From NCBI GenBank assembly GCA_006176705.1, contig QRFJ01004948.1:1-64000 (forward strand): 64,000 bases of DNA, written 5' to 3'. Positions 47,343 through 59,344 of this stretch are shown here, one piece after another (position 1 is the stretch's first letter; each line of letters begins with the position of its first letter). Both the position numbers and the translations under genes were made by a program. Below the pieces are notes generated by a model. The model was not told the origin of the DNA and searched no databases. It saw only the letters and a list, made by a program, of their open reading frames with translations. The DNA comes from Cocos nucifera. Its lineage: Eukaryota > Streptophyta > Magnoliopsida > Arecales > Arecaceae.

Positions 47343-47355
47343 GGCTCTGATACCA
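47343..47355 (-). promoter_or_regulatory. Primer-binding site of A2
   Basis: On the minus strand TGGTATCAGAGCC, two bases inside the 5' LTR: the complement of the initiator-Met tRNA 3' end, the standard plant copia primer. Confidence 0.9.
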
Positions 47356-47357
47356 GT

Positions 47358-49626
47358 TGAAGGGAAATCCTGATTTCCCGGTCCAGGTTCGTCCAGATCT
47401 GATTAGATCAAGAGATATATTTCAAAAATTTTCTCTTGACCTTAATCAGATCTTGATATGTTTCAGATCTGATTCTTATTATTTTAATAAATAAAATAAA
47501 AGAAGATAAATTAAATCAAATTCAATTTACCTGATTTGGGTAATCCTATTACCCTGTAGATGATCCTGATTGCAGCGGAAGGTTCTGGATCTTAGCCACG
47601 CAAGCGCCTGGCCTCTACCGGTATCCACTTGGGTTGGATCTGGAGAACCTCTTCTTCTCTATCACACCTCCAAAAATTAGATCTGGATCTGATCTGGAGG
47701 ATCTTCAAAACTCTTTTGAAGATCTGCAGTCGTCCTTTTGCAGCAGCGCAGCCTTCTTGCTTTTGATCGCCTTTCCTTGATCTGAATCGCATCAAACTAA
47801 GTCCAAAACACCTTTTGGACGTGGAGAGCAAGGGGAGAAGAAGCTATGGCGTGGAGGAGGAGGGGAGAGGCAGCCTTGGGGCGTGTCTAATAGCATTGGA
47901 ATTAGGGTTGGGCGCAGGGTCTTATTTATAGACCTCTTGTGATCCAACTCCTCTTCCTCTCAACCAATCACAACCCTTTGTGAAATCAGATCTAAATCTG
48001 ATTGGTTGGAATAGAGACCCCTGGATTCCTCCTTAGAGGGTGCCTAAGACCAGTCAAACTGGATTCTTAGTAGAACTCTGATTGGAATCCTAAAGGGAGG
48101 TGGAGTCCTTGTCCAACAAGGACTCCTAGGCGCCTCCTACTTGGGCTCACGCCACCCTTGGCGTGCGCCCATCTCCTTGCCAGGTTCTGGCAGGGGGTCA
48201 GGCCCCCACCAGCTCTCCAATAGGTGCATGACATGTGGTCAAAAGTCAAAGGGTGAATGGTCAACATTTGACCAGTCAAAGGTAGACTTTTGACCAAAGT
48301 CAAAGAACAAGAAATGGCAGGTGACCAAAAATGGCAGGTAATGTCTTACAAATAAGACAACCTATTCTGACTTGGACAACCTCCAGTCAGACCATATGAA
48401 GACCTCTGATTGAGCACAAACTCCTTTGGCTCAGTCAGGACAACTTATTTATGATAGTAAAAGAAGAACGTTAGGTTCAATCGAGTGCTAGCACGATTTC
48501 CTTGAACCTAATTGAATCTCATTCAGATCAATTGAACTAGATCAGTTCAATTGATGATCACCAGATTCAAACTCTTGTTTGTGTGACCCAGTTAGGTTCA
48601 GTTCTGTATGGTAATGGGATATGTCATGATCTCTATCATAGACATCATCGAAACTCCTTTCGATGGATCAGAACTCTTCTGATTCGAACAGCTAGAATGA
48701 TCGATCATCTAAATCATTCTAATTGCTCCCAAAATCCACCAGTGACACCTAGCAGTATATGGTGGCAACCCATCAGAGCTGAATGCGAACCTCTTGGTGC
48801 AGCTACCTGTGTGATTCAGTTCTTCTATCTTGAGCCTCGATCAGATTAGGGTTAAGGTGAACTCGTCAAACCCTAGTCTCTGTCATATGATGTAATCATT
48901 CGATTTGAGTCCAATGTGAAAATCTAAATAGAAACTCTTTCTATTATTTCACTCTACCATGGCCATGGATTTCTGGACTTGATTCTCATGATCATCATAG
49001 GGCTACTCCTCTACCACCGAGGTAGATAGATCCCATCTTGATGCAATCCAGTTCCTACAATGAACATGTCACAGCCAACATACACCTCAGGGTTCCATAT
49101 GGCTAGGAGACCGAGTAATGGTGTAGTCAAACTATAACACCCTCAAGATGAACTTTCGATGCATCTCAGGTCAAAGAACCAGACACACTACTGCAGCATC
49201 GAGTCAGTCATTGACGAGAAGGTAGACTCCCTAATGACTACTCGAGGTGGTCACGCTCAATGCCCTCGTTCTCTAACGAGTACCTGTACTCTCGCTCCGG
49301 TGTCTCCACACCGTAGACTCAAGACTCATCTACTAAAGAGAAGCGATCGTACACCAACCTTCCGGATCAATCACCATCCTCGTGATGATCCTATGGTCGG
49401 GAGCTGTTTATGAGTTAATAATGATTATTCATGTCTTAAATTTTCAACTCTTGAAAATATGAATTATCATTTCCATTAACTTAAAGGATGTATCACAGAC
49501 ACTAAATACACATGTGTGATAGAAAATAACCCATTTCATTAATTATAGTCAAAATTACAATTTTGCCCCTAGAAGTGTATTACAAGTGTCAGCCAATTCT
49601 GGCTTCTAGGGCACGTATATCTAACA
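47358..49626 (-). repeat. 5' LTR of A2 (2269 bp)
   Basis: Same ends as 39244-41523. Contains the inverted TATA (about 47921-47930) and the W-box cluster (48236-48305). A few substitutions and short indels relative to the 3' LTR, for example near 47881-47940. Confidence 0.95.
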
Positions 49627-52338
49627 CTTTGGACTCAAAAATGCAGGGACAACATACCAGCATTTGGTTAATAAGGTCTTCAAGGAGCAGATCGGCCGCA
49701 ACATGGAGGTGTACGTGGATGATATGCTCGTCAAAAGCTGAGCTTCGATAGACCACCTCGTTGACCTTAAAGAGACCTTCGGTGCACTCAGAAAGCACAA
49801 GATGAAGCTAAATCCAATCAAGTACGTCTTTGGTGTGACCTTTGGGAAATTTCTAGCGTTCATGGTGTCGAGATGCAGAATCGAAGCAAACTCCAAGAAA
49901 ATTTGAGCTATTCAGGAGATGACTACTTCGAAGACAATCGAGGAAGTTCAGCACCTGACCGAGAAGGTGGCATCCCTGAATCGCTTCATCTCAAGGTCGG
50001 CCGAATGATGCATGCCCTTCTTCCAAGTTCTCAAGCAACCAAAGGACTTCTGCTGGATGGCGGAGTGCCAACAGGCATTCGAGGAGTTTAAAAACTACCT
50101 CCACTCACCCCCATTGCTGGCAAAGCCCAAACCCGGAGAAGAATTATTCTGTATTTGCCTATCTCCCCGATGGCCCTGGCGGCAGTCTTGGTCAAGAAAG
50201 AAGCAAAGACGCAGCGATCGGTCTACTACATGAGCCAGGTCTTGAGGGACGTGGAGACCAGATACTCTAGGTTAGAAAAACTAACTTACTCTCTTCTAAC
50301 TGCTGCCAGGAGGCTCCGACCTTACTTTCAGGAGCACACCGTAATGGTCCTCATGGACCAACCAATAAAAATAGTCCTTCACCGAGCGAATACCTCCGAA
50401 AGAATCGTGAAATGGACAATCGAGCTCATAGAGTTCGACATCAACTACCAACCCAGGCCATCGATCAAGGCCCAAATACTGATGGATTTTGTGCTAGAAT
50501 GCACCATTCCAATCGAAGTCGAGCTTGAGCAGAGCGAGACTGGTACCAAAGCAAGATCGAGCTTGGACAAAGCTAAGCTATCGCAGCCAAACCTCCTCGA
50601 GGAAAGCACCGACCTCTTTGAAGGCTCTTGGGCTCTGCACGTGGATGATTTGTCCAACTCTACTAGAGCTGGTGCAAGACTGATCTTGGTCAGCCCCGGA
50701 GGAGTCGTCATCGAGTACACGCTATGCTTTGAATTCCCTGCAACCAATAATGGGGCCGAATATGAAGTGCTGATCGTCGGATTAAAGATAGCAAGGAAAT
50801 TAAAAGTAGATCGACTTCAAATCTACAGCGATTTTCAACTAGTGGTCGGTCAAGTTAGCGACAGCTATGAAGCATGGGAGGAAAGCATGGTAAGATACCT
50901 CGAGAAAGTGAGGGATTTGACCCTGACCTTCAACAGTTTCGGCATTCATCATATTCTAAGGGCGGAAAATGCGAGAGCTGATCTTCTCTCCAATTTGGCC
51001 ACTTCAGCCCTAGTTGAACTGCTCAAAGAAGTATTTTTCTAAACTTTGAAGTGCCCAACCATAGAGAAATCTCAGGCCATCCTATGGATGAAATTCGAGC
51101 CCAGCTGGACCGACCTATTGGTCACCTACCTTAAAGAGGGGGTCCTTCCTCATGATTGAAAAGAAGCTCGGAAGCTCAGGAATCAGGCCTCCCGCTACAT
51201 TTTATATGAAGGCAAGTTGTATAAGAGGTCGTACTCCCTCTCGTTGCTAAGATGTCTCCGACCTTTAGAGGCCGACCTCGCACTATAGAATGTGCATGAA
51301 GGACTCTATGGAAGCCATGTAAGAGCCAGGTCCCTATCACAAAAACTACTTCAGCAGGGGTACTACTGGCCGACCTTGTTTCACGATTCCATAGAATATG
51401 TGAAGAAGTGCGACCGCTATCAGAAGAACGCCAGCATGCAAAAGCAGCCGACATCTGAGCTTGCTCCGCTCAATGCACCTTAGCCATTTGCATAGTAGGG
51501 AATGGATATACTCAGCCCCTTCCCAATGGCATCTAGACAACGAAAGTTCCTCCTGGTCGCGATCGATTATTTTACCAAATGGGTCGAAGTCGAACCACTA
51601 GCGAAGATTATCGAGGCCAAGGTGCAGGACTTCGTCTGAAAGTCACTAGTCTGCAGGTTTGGCCTGCTCCAAACCCTTATAACCGATAATGGGTGATAGT
51701 TCGCTGGGGCAAGGTTCGTCAAATTCTATGAAGGACTGAACATCTTCCACCGCTTCACATCGGTGGCTCACCCATAGGCCAACGGAGAGGCTGAGGTGAC
51801 CAACCAGACCTTACTGCAGGGCATCAGGACAAGGCTTGATAGGGCAAAGGGGGCTTGGATGGACGAACTCTACCACGTCTTTTGGACATACCGAACTACT
51901 CAAAGGGCACTGATCGAGGTAACACCCTTCACCTTGGCCTTCGACATGGAGGTGGTTATCCCGATTGAACTTCAACTCCCATCTGCACGAGTCACGAGCT
52001 TCAATGAGCAGCTCAACCCCTAGGACCTCAGAGTTAACCTAGACTTGCTAAAAAAAAAAAAGAAAGGAGGCCCGCATCCGGATGGCAGCCTACAGACAGA
52101 AGATGGCCCAGTACTACAACTCCAGAGTTAGGGGTAAGACGTTCAGAGTGGGGGACCAAGTGCTTCGACGAATTACCGTCTCTCAGCCTCAAAGTCAAAG
52201 GAAGCTCGCCCCAAATTAGGAAGGTCCGTATGAAGTGGTGGAGGTCATCCAGCCCGAAACCTATCGCCTGAAGGAGCTCGGAGGAATAGTGCTTCCCCGA
52301 CCTTGGAACTCAAAAAATCTAAGGATGTATTATTGGTA
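49627..52338 (+). pseudogene. pol: Tat pol part 2: RT, RNase H, second RNase H, integrase
   Basis: RT resumes with GLKNAGTTYQHLVNKVF and VYVDDMLVKS (49710-49740). Then the RT-associated RNase H (MPISPMALAAVLVKKEAK, YYMSQVLRDVETRYSRLEKL, 50155-50290). The second RNase H: SWALHVDDLSNSTRAGARLI (50630), NNGAEYEVLIVGLKIA (50745), IYSDFQLVVGQV (50820), ENARADLLSNLA (50970); DGS-type residues near the first Asp are altered. Integrase: HEGLYGSHVRAR (51290), CDRYQK (second zinc Cys as Tyr), FLLVAIDYFTKWVEVEP (51550), ITDNG (51680), ANGEAEVTNQTLLQGI (51780), VFWTYRTTQRALIEVTPF (51880). Many TAG stops. Ends near 52338. Confidence 0.92.
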
Positions 52339-52423
52339 GACTTTCTTTAATAAAACTCCTTCGCTCAGCATTATTATTTTTTGATGCAAGGATTACGTGA
52401 TGACAGAAAAGAAATGAGCGAAA

Positions 52424-53145
52424 GTGGCCCATTAGGAATAGGAGGAGAACCTCATCCTAACGCAAGCAAAGTCGAAGGCCTCGTTCACCTTAGACGAGAT
52501 GGAGGAAGAGGCATGGACGATGGTCCTGTATGTGCCCCCACAGCCCATTAGGAATAGGAGGAAAACCTCATCCTAACACTAGCAAAGTCGAAGGCCTCGT
52601 TCACCTTAGATGAGATGGGAGGAGAGGCACGGATGATGGTCCGTATGTGCCCCCACAGCCCATTAGGAATAGGAGGAGAACCTCATCCTAATGCGAGCAA
52701 AGTTGAAGGCCTCATTCACCTTAGACGAGATGGGGGAGAGGCACGGACGATGGTCCGTATGTGCCCCCACAGCCCATTAGGAATAGGAGGAGAACCTCGT
52801 CCTAACATGAGCAAAGTCGAAGGCCTCGTTCACTTAGACGAGATGGGGGGAGAGGCACAGACGATGGTCCGTATGTGCCCCCACAGCCCATTAGGAATAG
52901 GAGGAGAACCACATCCTAATTCAAGCAAAATTGAAGGCCTCATTCACCTTTGATGAGATGGGGGGAGAGGCACGGACGACTGTCCGTATGTGCCCCCATA
53001 GCCTGTTAGGAACAGGAGGAGAACCTCATCCTAATGCGAGCAAAGTCGAAGAGCTCGTTCACCTTAGACAAGATGGGGGAGAAGCATGGACGATGGTCCG
53101 CATGTGCCCCCACCGCCCATTAGGAATCTCGTCCTAACATGAGCA
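52424..53145 (+). repeat. Tandem array, unit about 115 bp, in Tat 3' region
   Basis: Six to seven copies of a unit beginning CCCATTAGGAATAGGAGGAG, at about 52428, 52543, 52659, 52768, 52887, 53003 and 53116 (last truncated). Most full units differ by a few substitutions. Because many units are close to 114 bp (38 codons), long repeat-encoded frames appear (GGEARTMVRMCPHSPLGIGG...), but no start or domain supports a gene. 3' tandem arrays are usual in Tat elements. Confidence 0.9.
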
Positions 53146-53159
53146 AAGTCCAAGCCCAA

Positions 53160-53835
53160 GCTCCGAAGTCTATAGAAGATAGGATCTCCATCAATCTTGG
53201 TAGGAGATAAGATCTCTCCCGAGTGCCCACATCAACCTCGATCATAGGAGATAAGATCTCCACCAAGGCAACCTTGATTGAAAGAGATAAGATCTCCTCT
53301 GAGGATTCGGGTCAACTTCGACTGCAGGAGATAAGATCTTTTTCAAGGAAAACTCAACTGTAGGAGATAAGATCTCCTTCGACCGCCCACATCAACTTAG
53401 GCCATAGGAGATAAGATCTCCCCCGAGGTAACCTCGGCTGTAGAAGATAAGATCTCCCCCAAGGGTTCAGGCCAACCTCGACTGCGAGAGATAAGATCTC
53501 TCCCGAGCGACCAAGACAACCTCAGCCAGAGGTAAGATCAAAGATAACCTCAGCCAGAGATAGGATCTCTCCCAAGGGTCTGAGTGAACCCCAGCTGTAG
53601 ATCAGATCTCACCCAAGCACCCGTATTAACCTCAGCCGTAGAAAATGAGAACTCCCCTGAGTCGACCTCGGCTCTAGGAGAGGAGATCCCCCCGAGTCAG
53701 TCTCGACCGCTAGTGACAATATTGCCCCTGAGGGGCTTAGGGACCTTGACCGTAGGAGTCGAGATCTACTTCAACCTCGATTGGAGATGAGATCTCCTTC
53801 AGGCTTCGACTTCAATGTCAACTTTGGCTGAAGAT
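53160..53835 (+). repeat. Second tandem array (AGGAGATAAGATCTCC type)
   Basis: About ten diverged copies of a unit around TAGGAGATAAGATCTCCCCC, with AACCTCGACTG between them; spacing 40-65 bp. GGAGATAAGATCTCC is itself near-palindromic. It fills the gap between the first array and the PPT (GGGAGTGGGGGGTCTAT, to 53952). Confidence 0.8.
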
Positions 53836-53952
53836 GAGATCTCCTCCCCGAGCTTCGACCTGAACCAACATGGAGCCCAGAAGAGGACTTCGGCAGTCAC
53901 TCTTTCTGCACTCCCTTCCTTTGAGTTTTGAACTCGGGAGTGGGGGGTCTAT

Positions 53953-54864
53953 TGTTGGAGATAAATCATGCTCCTATCGAAGTCTAGTTCGATGCTCAGC
54001 TTAACGCAACCAGTAGTCGTGGAAGAGCTCCTTCGGACTCCCAATGGTCGAGCCTTAGTCGAACCCCTCCAGCTGATCGGACTCCTCAGCGACCGAGCTT
54101 CTGTCGTACTCCCGCAAGATCCAAACTCCCTCCACGCTCCTCCAGCAATGAGAACCAAACTCCTCAGCAGTCGTCCCTCAGTCGAACCCCTTAGCGGTCG
54201 AACTTCTCAGCAGCCGAACTCTGGTCGGACTCCTCCCAGATACCTCCTTCGGTCGGATTCCTAGATCCCTCATTTAGACGAACCCCAGTGGAAGCCAAAC
54301 TCCTTTTAGGCTCCTTCAGCTTTTGTTCCTCCTGGATGACCCTCTCTAGTCATATTCCCTTCGAGGGTTCGAACTCCTCCGAAATGGGTACACATCAAAG
54401 CTCTTCATTTGGTCCTGAGCGGCTCAGTATCAAGACAGCTGCAGCCATCACCATCAGTCTGCTGCTGGCGACAGCGATCTGCTACCAGGTGGCGATGGCT
54501 GTCACTGTCAATCCGTTGCAGGCGGCGCTATAGATGGCGCCTTCCCTCGGAACTGATTTCATTGGACCACGAGCAGCCCGCCACCACGTGGCCATAGCTG
54601 TCACCATCAAGCTTCGCCTATAAAAAGGACCCTCCAGATACGCAATCTTTAAGCTCTAAGCTCTCCTCCCCTTCTCTAAGCTCTGTAGAAATTATTTTCG
54701 AGCACTCCATTCCTATTGATCGGAGCTGACTTAATCGTCGGAGGGTCCTGCCAGAGCCACCCCCCACCGGCTTCAGATGAAACTTTATTTTGCAAGTCCC
54801 CAACGGCGATCTCATCCACCTCCACTCCAGCTGATTCCGATAATGATCAATTTCTGCATCAACA
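53953..54864 (+). repeat. 3' LTR of Tat element
   Basis: TGTTGGAGATAAATCATGC to GCATCAACA, preceded by a purine-rich tract. Diverged from the 5' LTR by many transitions and by a small insertion near 54530 (GGCGGCGCTATAGATGG region), indicating an old insertion. Confidence 0.92.
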
Positions 54865-56347
54865 ATAGGATTAATATAATGCAAGAAGAGCTTAATCAAT
54901 TTGAAAGGAATAACATATGGACCTTAGTGTCAAGACCTAAAAATCATCCCATAATTGATGCTAAATGGGTATACAAAAATAAATTAGATAAAAATAAAAA
55001 TATAATTAGAAATAAAGCAAGATTGATAACAAAGGGATATAACCAAGAAGAGAAAATTGATTTTGATGAAATCATTGCACCAGTTGCTAGATTAGAAGCC
55101 ATTAGACTTTTGCTTACTTATGAATGTTTTATGAATTTTAAGTTATTTTAAATGAATATTAAAAGTATTTTTCTAAATGGATATATTATTGAAGAAGTAC
55201 ATGTAGAACAACCTCCCAATTTTGAAAATCATGTCTTTCCTAACCATATTTTTAAATTGAACAAAGCATTTTATGGTTTAAAACAAGCACTTAGAGATTG
55301 GTATAAAAGACTAAGTAAGTTTTAACTTAATAATAGTTTTTCAAGAAAAAATGTAGATACTACTCTTTTCACTAGAAAAAATCATGATCATATATTGGTA
55401 ATACAAATATATGTTGATATATCATATTTGGATCTACTAATAAAATTTTATGTCAAGACTTTATCAAGCTTATGCAGGAGGAGTTCAAGATGAGTATGTT
55501 GGGTGAACTTACATTCTTTCTTGGACTTCAAATCTAACAAACGAAGGAAGAAATCTCTATCAACCAAAGCAAGTACATAAGAGAGCTACTAAAAAGATTT
55601 GGGATGGAGAGCTCCAAAATAATTGGCACCCTCATGAGCCCATCATGTAAGCTTGACAGGGATGATGGAGATAAAAGTATTGATTTAAAACTTTACAAAA
55701 GCATGATTGGTTCTTTACTATATCTCACTACTAGTAGACCTGATATTATGTCTAGTATTTTTTCATGTGCTCATTTTCAATCTAATTCTAAAGAATTATA
55801 TTTAAATGCCATTAAAAGAATCTTAAAATACCTAAAAGAAACTCAAACTTTAGGATTATGGTTTTCTTAGAATTCATCAATTAACTTAATAGGATATTCA
55901 GATACAGACTTTGCTGGATGTAGATTAGATAAGAAAAATACTAGTGGAGCTTGCCAATTCCTAGGAATTAACTTAATCTCATGGTTTAGCAAAAAATAAA
56001 ATCCGGTGGTGGCCGAGAATGAATACATTGCAGCCATAAGTTGCTGTGTACAAATCCTATGGCTTAAGCAACAACTTGAGAACTTTCGCATCGAACTTAA
56101 TAAAACATTCATAAGATGTGATAATACTATTACAATAAATCTAACAAAGAATCCTATACGATATTCAAGATCCAAACATATAGAGATAAGACATCATTTT
56201 ATAAGAGAACATGTTCAAAATAATGATGTAATACTTGATTATGTTTGTATTGAAAAATAATTGGTTGATATTTTCACTAAAGCTTTAAGTAAGGATAGAT
56301 TCTACAAAATTAGGAGAAAACTAAGAATCCTTGATCCTTCAGCTTAA
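54865..56347 (+). pseudogene. pol: S2 pol, C-terminal part: RT and RNase H
   Basis: Resumes directly after the Tat LTR: MQEELNQFERNNIWTL (54880), NKARLITKGYNQEEKIDFDE, ECFMNFKLF; then LNKAFYGLKQALRDWYKR (55255-55315), a broken YVDD (IYVD then a one-base loss near 55415), MLGELTFFLGLQI-like (55500), DLKLYKSMIGSLLYLTTSRP (55685), ENEYIAAISCCVQILWLKQQ (56015) and HIEIRHHFIREHV (56180). Ends at TAA 56345-56347. Confidence 0.9.
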
Positions 56348-56531
56348 TTATCTTTTTGTTTCTAAGTTCTACTTATCCAAATTATCTTAAATTAATCTTT
56401 TGAGCTCACTTCTCTTTTTCTACCTTAGAAAGCTCAAATTTGGTCTTCCCTACTAGTCAATCTTATAATTGCAATCTTTCTCTTTAATCCCTAAATTTTT
56501 CTCTAATTTTTTTCATTTTCTTTAAGTTTTT

Positions 56532-56645
56532 TGTGCCATGGGATGACCCCAGGGTCGACCCATGAGTCGAACTTAGGGCCGATCTTAGGGCATTCTTGAC
56601 CTTTTTCAAACTAAGACCTTTGGCTATGCTATTTCTTTTAAAGGA
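56532..56645 (+). promoter_or_regulatory. LTR-like GTCGAC cassette upstream of S2 ORF3
   Basis: TGTGCCATGGGATGACCCC, then AGGGTCGACCC (GTCGAC at 56554-56559), then a weaker GAGTCGA and GGGCCGATC. This repeats the S2 LTR segment at about 31362-31391 with few changes. A weak TATA candidate (CTATTTCTTTTAAAGG) is near 56628. The ORF3 ATG is about 330 bp downstream across a CT-rich leader. Confidence 0.55.
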
Positions 56646-56973
56646 CTTTCTTTCAATCAAAAGGGTTGACCTCCCATCACTATTCCTTCCTCACTCCCGC
56701 ACCGAGTCCTCTTCTGCCTTTAACAACAAAATCTTTGAAATCGTCCATCTTCTCTTGTTCCCCCCTCAAAATCGATCTTAGAGAAACCAAATCCCTCACC
56801 TCCTTCTCTCTCTTTTGAGTGAAAATTTTGGATTTCTAAAAGCCCTAAGCGATCAAAATCCTCTTCCCACCATCGGCCATCCTTCTTCAAACTCTCTTTT
56901 TCCCTCTCAAATTCCCTTCCTTTCTTCCTCTCCTTAAGTTTCTTGGTTGGATTCTAGCTTTTCATTGCTCCCA

Positions 56974-58656
56974 ATGGCTCCAAGGACGAAGTTCCCTCAA
57001 AGAAGAAAGTCGACCCATGGATTAGAAGAAGAGAAAAGAAGAAAAAGGATCGCTCCAATTTCGTCACCGGCTTCAGCTCCTGCATAAGCCCTTGTTCTAG
57101 CTCCATCACCCTTCTTTATCAACCCTAGTAAGGTACCTCTTTTTGGCAGAAAAGTAGAATCTGGGAAGAATATTGACTTTCAATTTTTTGAAAAAGTAGA
57201 CTTTTCTATTAGATCAAAAATTCAAAAGCAAGGTTGGAGATTTTATTGTCTATTAAAAGAGATTACCTATATTGACCTTATGAGAGAATTTTATCTAAAT
57301 TTGGGGTACCAAAGAAGGGTAGTTAAATCTGTGGTTAAAGGTATGGAAATAGTGTTAGACCTAGTTCATTTGAGAGAAATTCTTCATTTACCTTGTGAGG
57401 GTTATTCTAAGATGGAGCTTCCAAATAAAAAAGATAGATTTCGGGTAATTTTGGGGAGTGGCTATGTAGGAGACCTTAGCAAGCTAGATGCTAAGCTCTT
57501 ATCAATTGAAATGAGGCTCTTACATCACATAGTTACCAAATTATTTTTTTCTGAGAGGAGGGAGACATGATTTTCTTTCGGGCAAAGACATTTATATGAT
57601 GTATCACTTTGTTTGTGAGATTTCCCTAAACCTTCTTGTTTTGATGATTGAAGCCATGCATGAGACCTTAAATAGGTTTAAGGCTCATCTACCTTATAGT
57701 ATGGCTCTCATGCTAGTATTTAGGAGGTTTGGTATGAGTTATGAGGGGAAGGCTACCAGTAGATTATCTCATACTGACACGATTAACTACCATACTCTAC
57801 ATCGAATGGATTTTATGAAAAGTGATGGTGGTTGGTCTAAGGGAATAGAGGAGGAGGATGAGGATAGGGTTGAGAGAGAGGGACCTTCATCTCCACCCCA
57901 TGATTGTAAAGCTTCATTTAATATATAGTTTGTTTCTAATCATGAGGCTAGACCTTTAGAGGCAGTTGGTGGCACTTCTTCTGAGCCACGGTCTATGCAT
58001 TGACAGCATCATTCTACCTTTAGATTTGTTGATGATCAGCTTCAAACTCTTACACAGGAGGTTGCTAGGATCGTCATGTTAGCTCAAGGGACTACTTGGG
58101 GGGAGAGCTCACACTCGGCACCTTCTACTGATTACTCTATAGTTCCTCACATTACCACTATAATCTTCGACATGAGTGTGATGCTTGAGTACTTGGTTTA
58201 GATAGTTTTTTATCTTAGTTCTAGAGTTTCAATTTTATAGAGAGAGGTCAAGAGTCTTTCACTTCCTACCAGCCAAGATTTAGGAGATCCCATATAGATT
58301 TTAGATTTACTAGCTGAAGCTGGGAGGCTCATGGCTTTATGGAGTCAGGGATCGCAGCTATGAGGAAGGAGATAAGAGGTTCTAAGAAGATATTATTGCT
58401 AGGATTTGCTCACCGATGTAGTCATTATTAAGAGCTTTGGGAAAGCTTGATTCGATCAGACTCATTCTTTTGACCCAGACTTCATCTTCCTAGGTTGCAG
58501 GCCCTCTCGTCCACCTGCTTATGCTAGTAGTTCTACTCGAGGCCAAGACAGACATGGTCAGAGTTGGGCTCATGGCTTTACTTCTGATACTCCACATCAT
58601 ATCACTGATTCCTCTTCTGATTCTGACTCTGGTGGATCTAGTCGACTCCTCTACTA
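56974..58656 (+). pseudogene. S2 ORF3: extra ORF after pol
   Basis: Starts MAPRTKFPQRRKSTHGLEEE (56974), stop near 57087, then IDFQFFEKVDFSIR, WRFYCLLKEITYIDLMREFY (57235-57295), RLLHHIVTKLFF (57510-57550), a frameshift, ISLNLLVLMIEAMHE (57620), YHTLHRMDFMKSDGGW (57790-57835) and an acidic EEEDEDRVE segment. The C-terminal part (to about 58656) is low-complexity, ending in a SSSDSDSGG-rich tail. Blocks and order match S1 ORF3, although gag/pol identity between the two elements is only moderate. About 560 codons when intact. Function unknown; see the S1 entry for family resemblance. Confidence 0.78.
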
Positions 58657-58848
58657 GATCTTGATTAGTTAGCTTTGTGTACTTAGGATATAACTTAAAG
58701 CTTATGTATTTTGGTTGATTCATGGATGTTGTATTCCTTGTTTGTCCATGACTTATGTATTTTGATGGCCTATGACTTATGATACTTTAGTATTTTAGAT
58801 AGGAAATGTATTTTGACTACTTGTTCTTATGACTCTTAAGTTATATTT

Positions 58849-58875
58849 TGGATATATATATATATATATATATAT

Positions 58876-58974
<99 letters not shown>

Positions 58975-58979
58975 ACACA

Positions 58980-59046
<67 letters not shown>

Positions 59047-59048
59047 CA

Positions 59049-59114
<66 letters not shown>
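58849..59114. repeat. Compound (TA)n/(CA)n microsatellite
   Basis: Alternating TA and CA runs: TA, about 20 CA units, TA, CA, TA, CA, TA, and a final TA run of about 30 units. It lies between S2 ORF3 and the 3' LTR. All reading frames here are repeat artefacts. Length is likely variable and error-prone. Confidence 0.95.
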
Positions 59115-59117
<3 letters not shown>

Positions 59118-59344
59118 CTTTGGTTTCTATTTATATGAATGTTGTTTGGCTTATGAATAATGTCTTTTGAGTAATTAAAATATCTTGTGTAATTATGGCT
59201 TGTAAGTTGGTATACAAATGCTATGTATTCTTGATGAACATTTACTCTAGCAAAATATAGGAAATAAAGTAAGGAGTCTTTCCTTCTAAAAGGAACTTCA
59301 TGAGATAATATTTGATGATGTCAAAAAGAGGGAGTACGTATAGT

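Larger units (their letters stand above)
39244..49626 (-). mobile_element. Copia element A2, complete, nested in Tat RT
   Basis: Minus-strand sister of A1: 3' LTR 39244-41523, pol, protease, gag, long leader, PBS, 5' LTR 47358-49626, total 10.4 kb, with a perfect CTTTG target duplication. The two LTRs are very similar, so it is the youngest insertion of the nest. The 3' half (to about 43550) and the LTRs are nearly identical to A1. The segment about 43550-46850 differs by numerous small indels, which breaks gag, protease and integrase. Confidence 0.95.
35452..54864 (+). mobile_element. Tat-type Ty3/gypsy element inserted in S2 pol
   Basis: Plus strand. LTRs 35452-36377 and 53953-54864, PBS, gag, pol (protease, RT, RNase H, second RNase H, integrase) and a long 3' untranslated region with tandem arrays. 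Integrase last identifies Ty3/gypsy; the second, archaeal-like RNase H and the 3' tandem arrays are Tat-lineage traits. Flanks ATAGA (35447-35451) and ATAGG (54865-54869) fit an aged 5-bp target duplication. Own length, without nested A2, is about 9.0 kb. Many TAG/TAA stops show decay. Confidence 0.93.

Noticed and set aside
47592..47831. Arg/Lys-rich ORF seen in all A-family LTRs (also 7002-7205 and 39478-39696)
   Set aside because: Located in the R/U5 part of the LTR; short, no domain, and not kept in older relatives. Could be an upstream ORF but cannot be supported.
52615..53137. 112- and 68-codon repeat protein in the Tat 3' region
   Set aside because: Arises from a tandem array with a unit near 114 bp, downstream of integrase, without a supported start or relatives.
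58795..59160. Several ORFs of 61-89 codons with YIYIYI or THTHTH repeats
   Set aside because: Pure translation of the TA/CA microsatellite.
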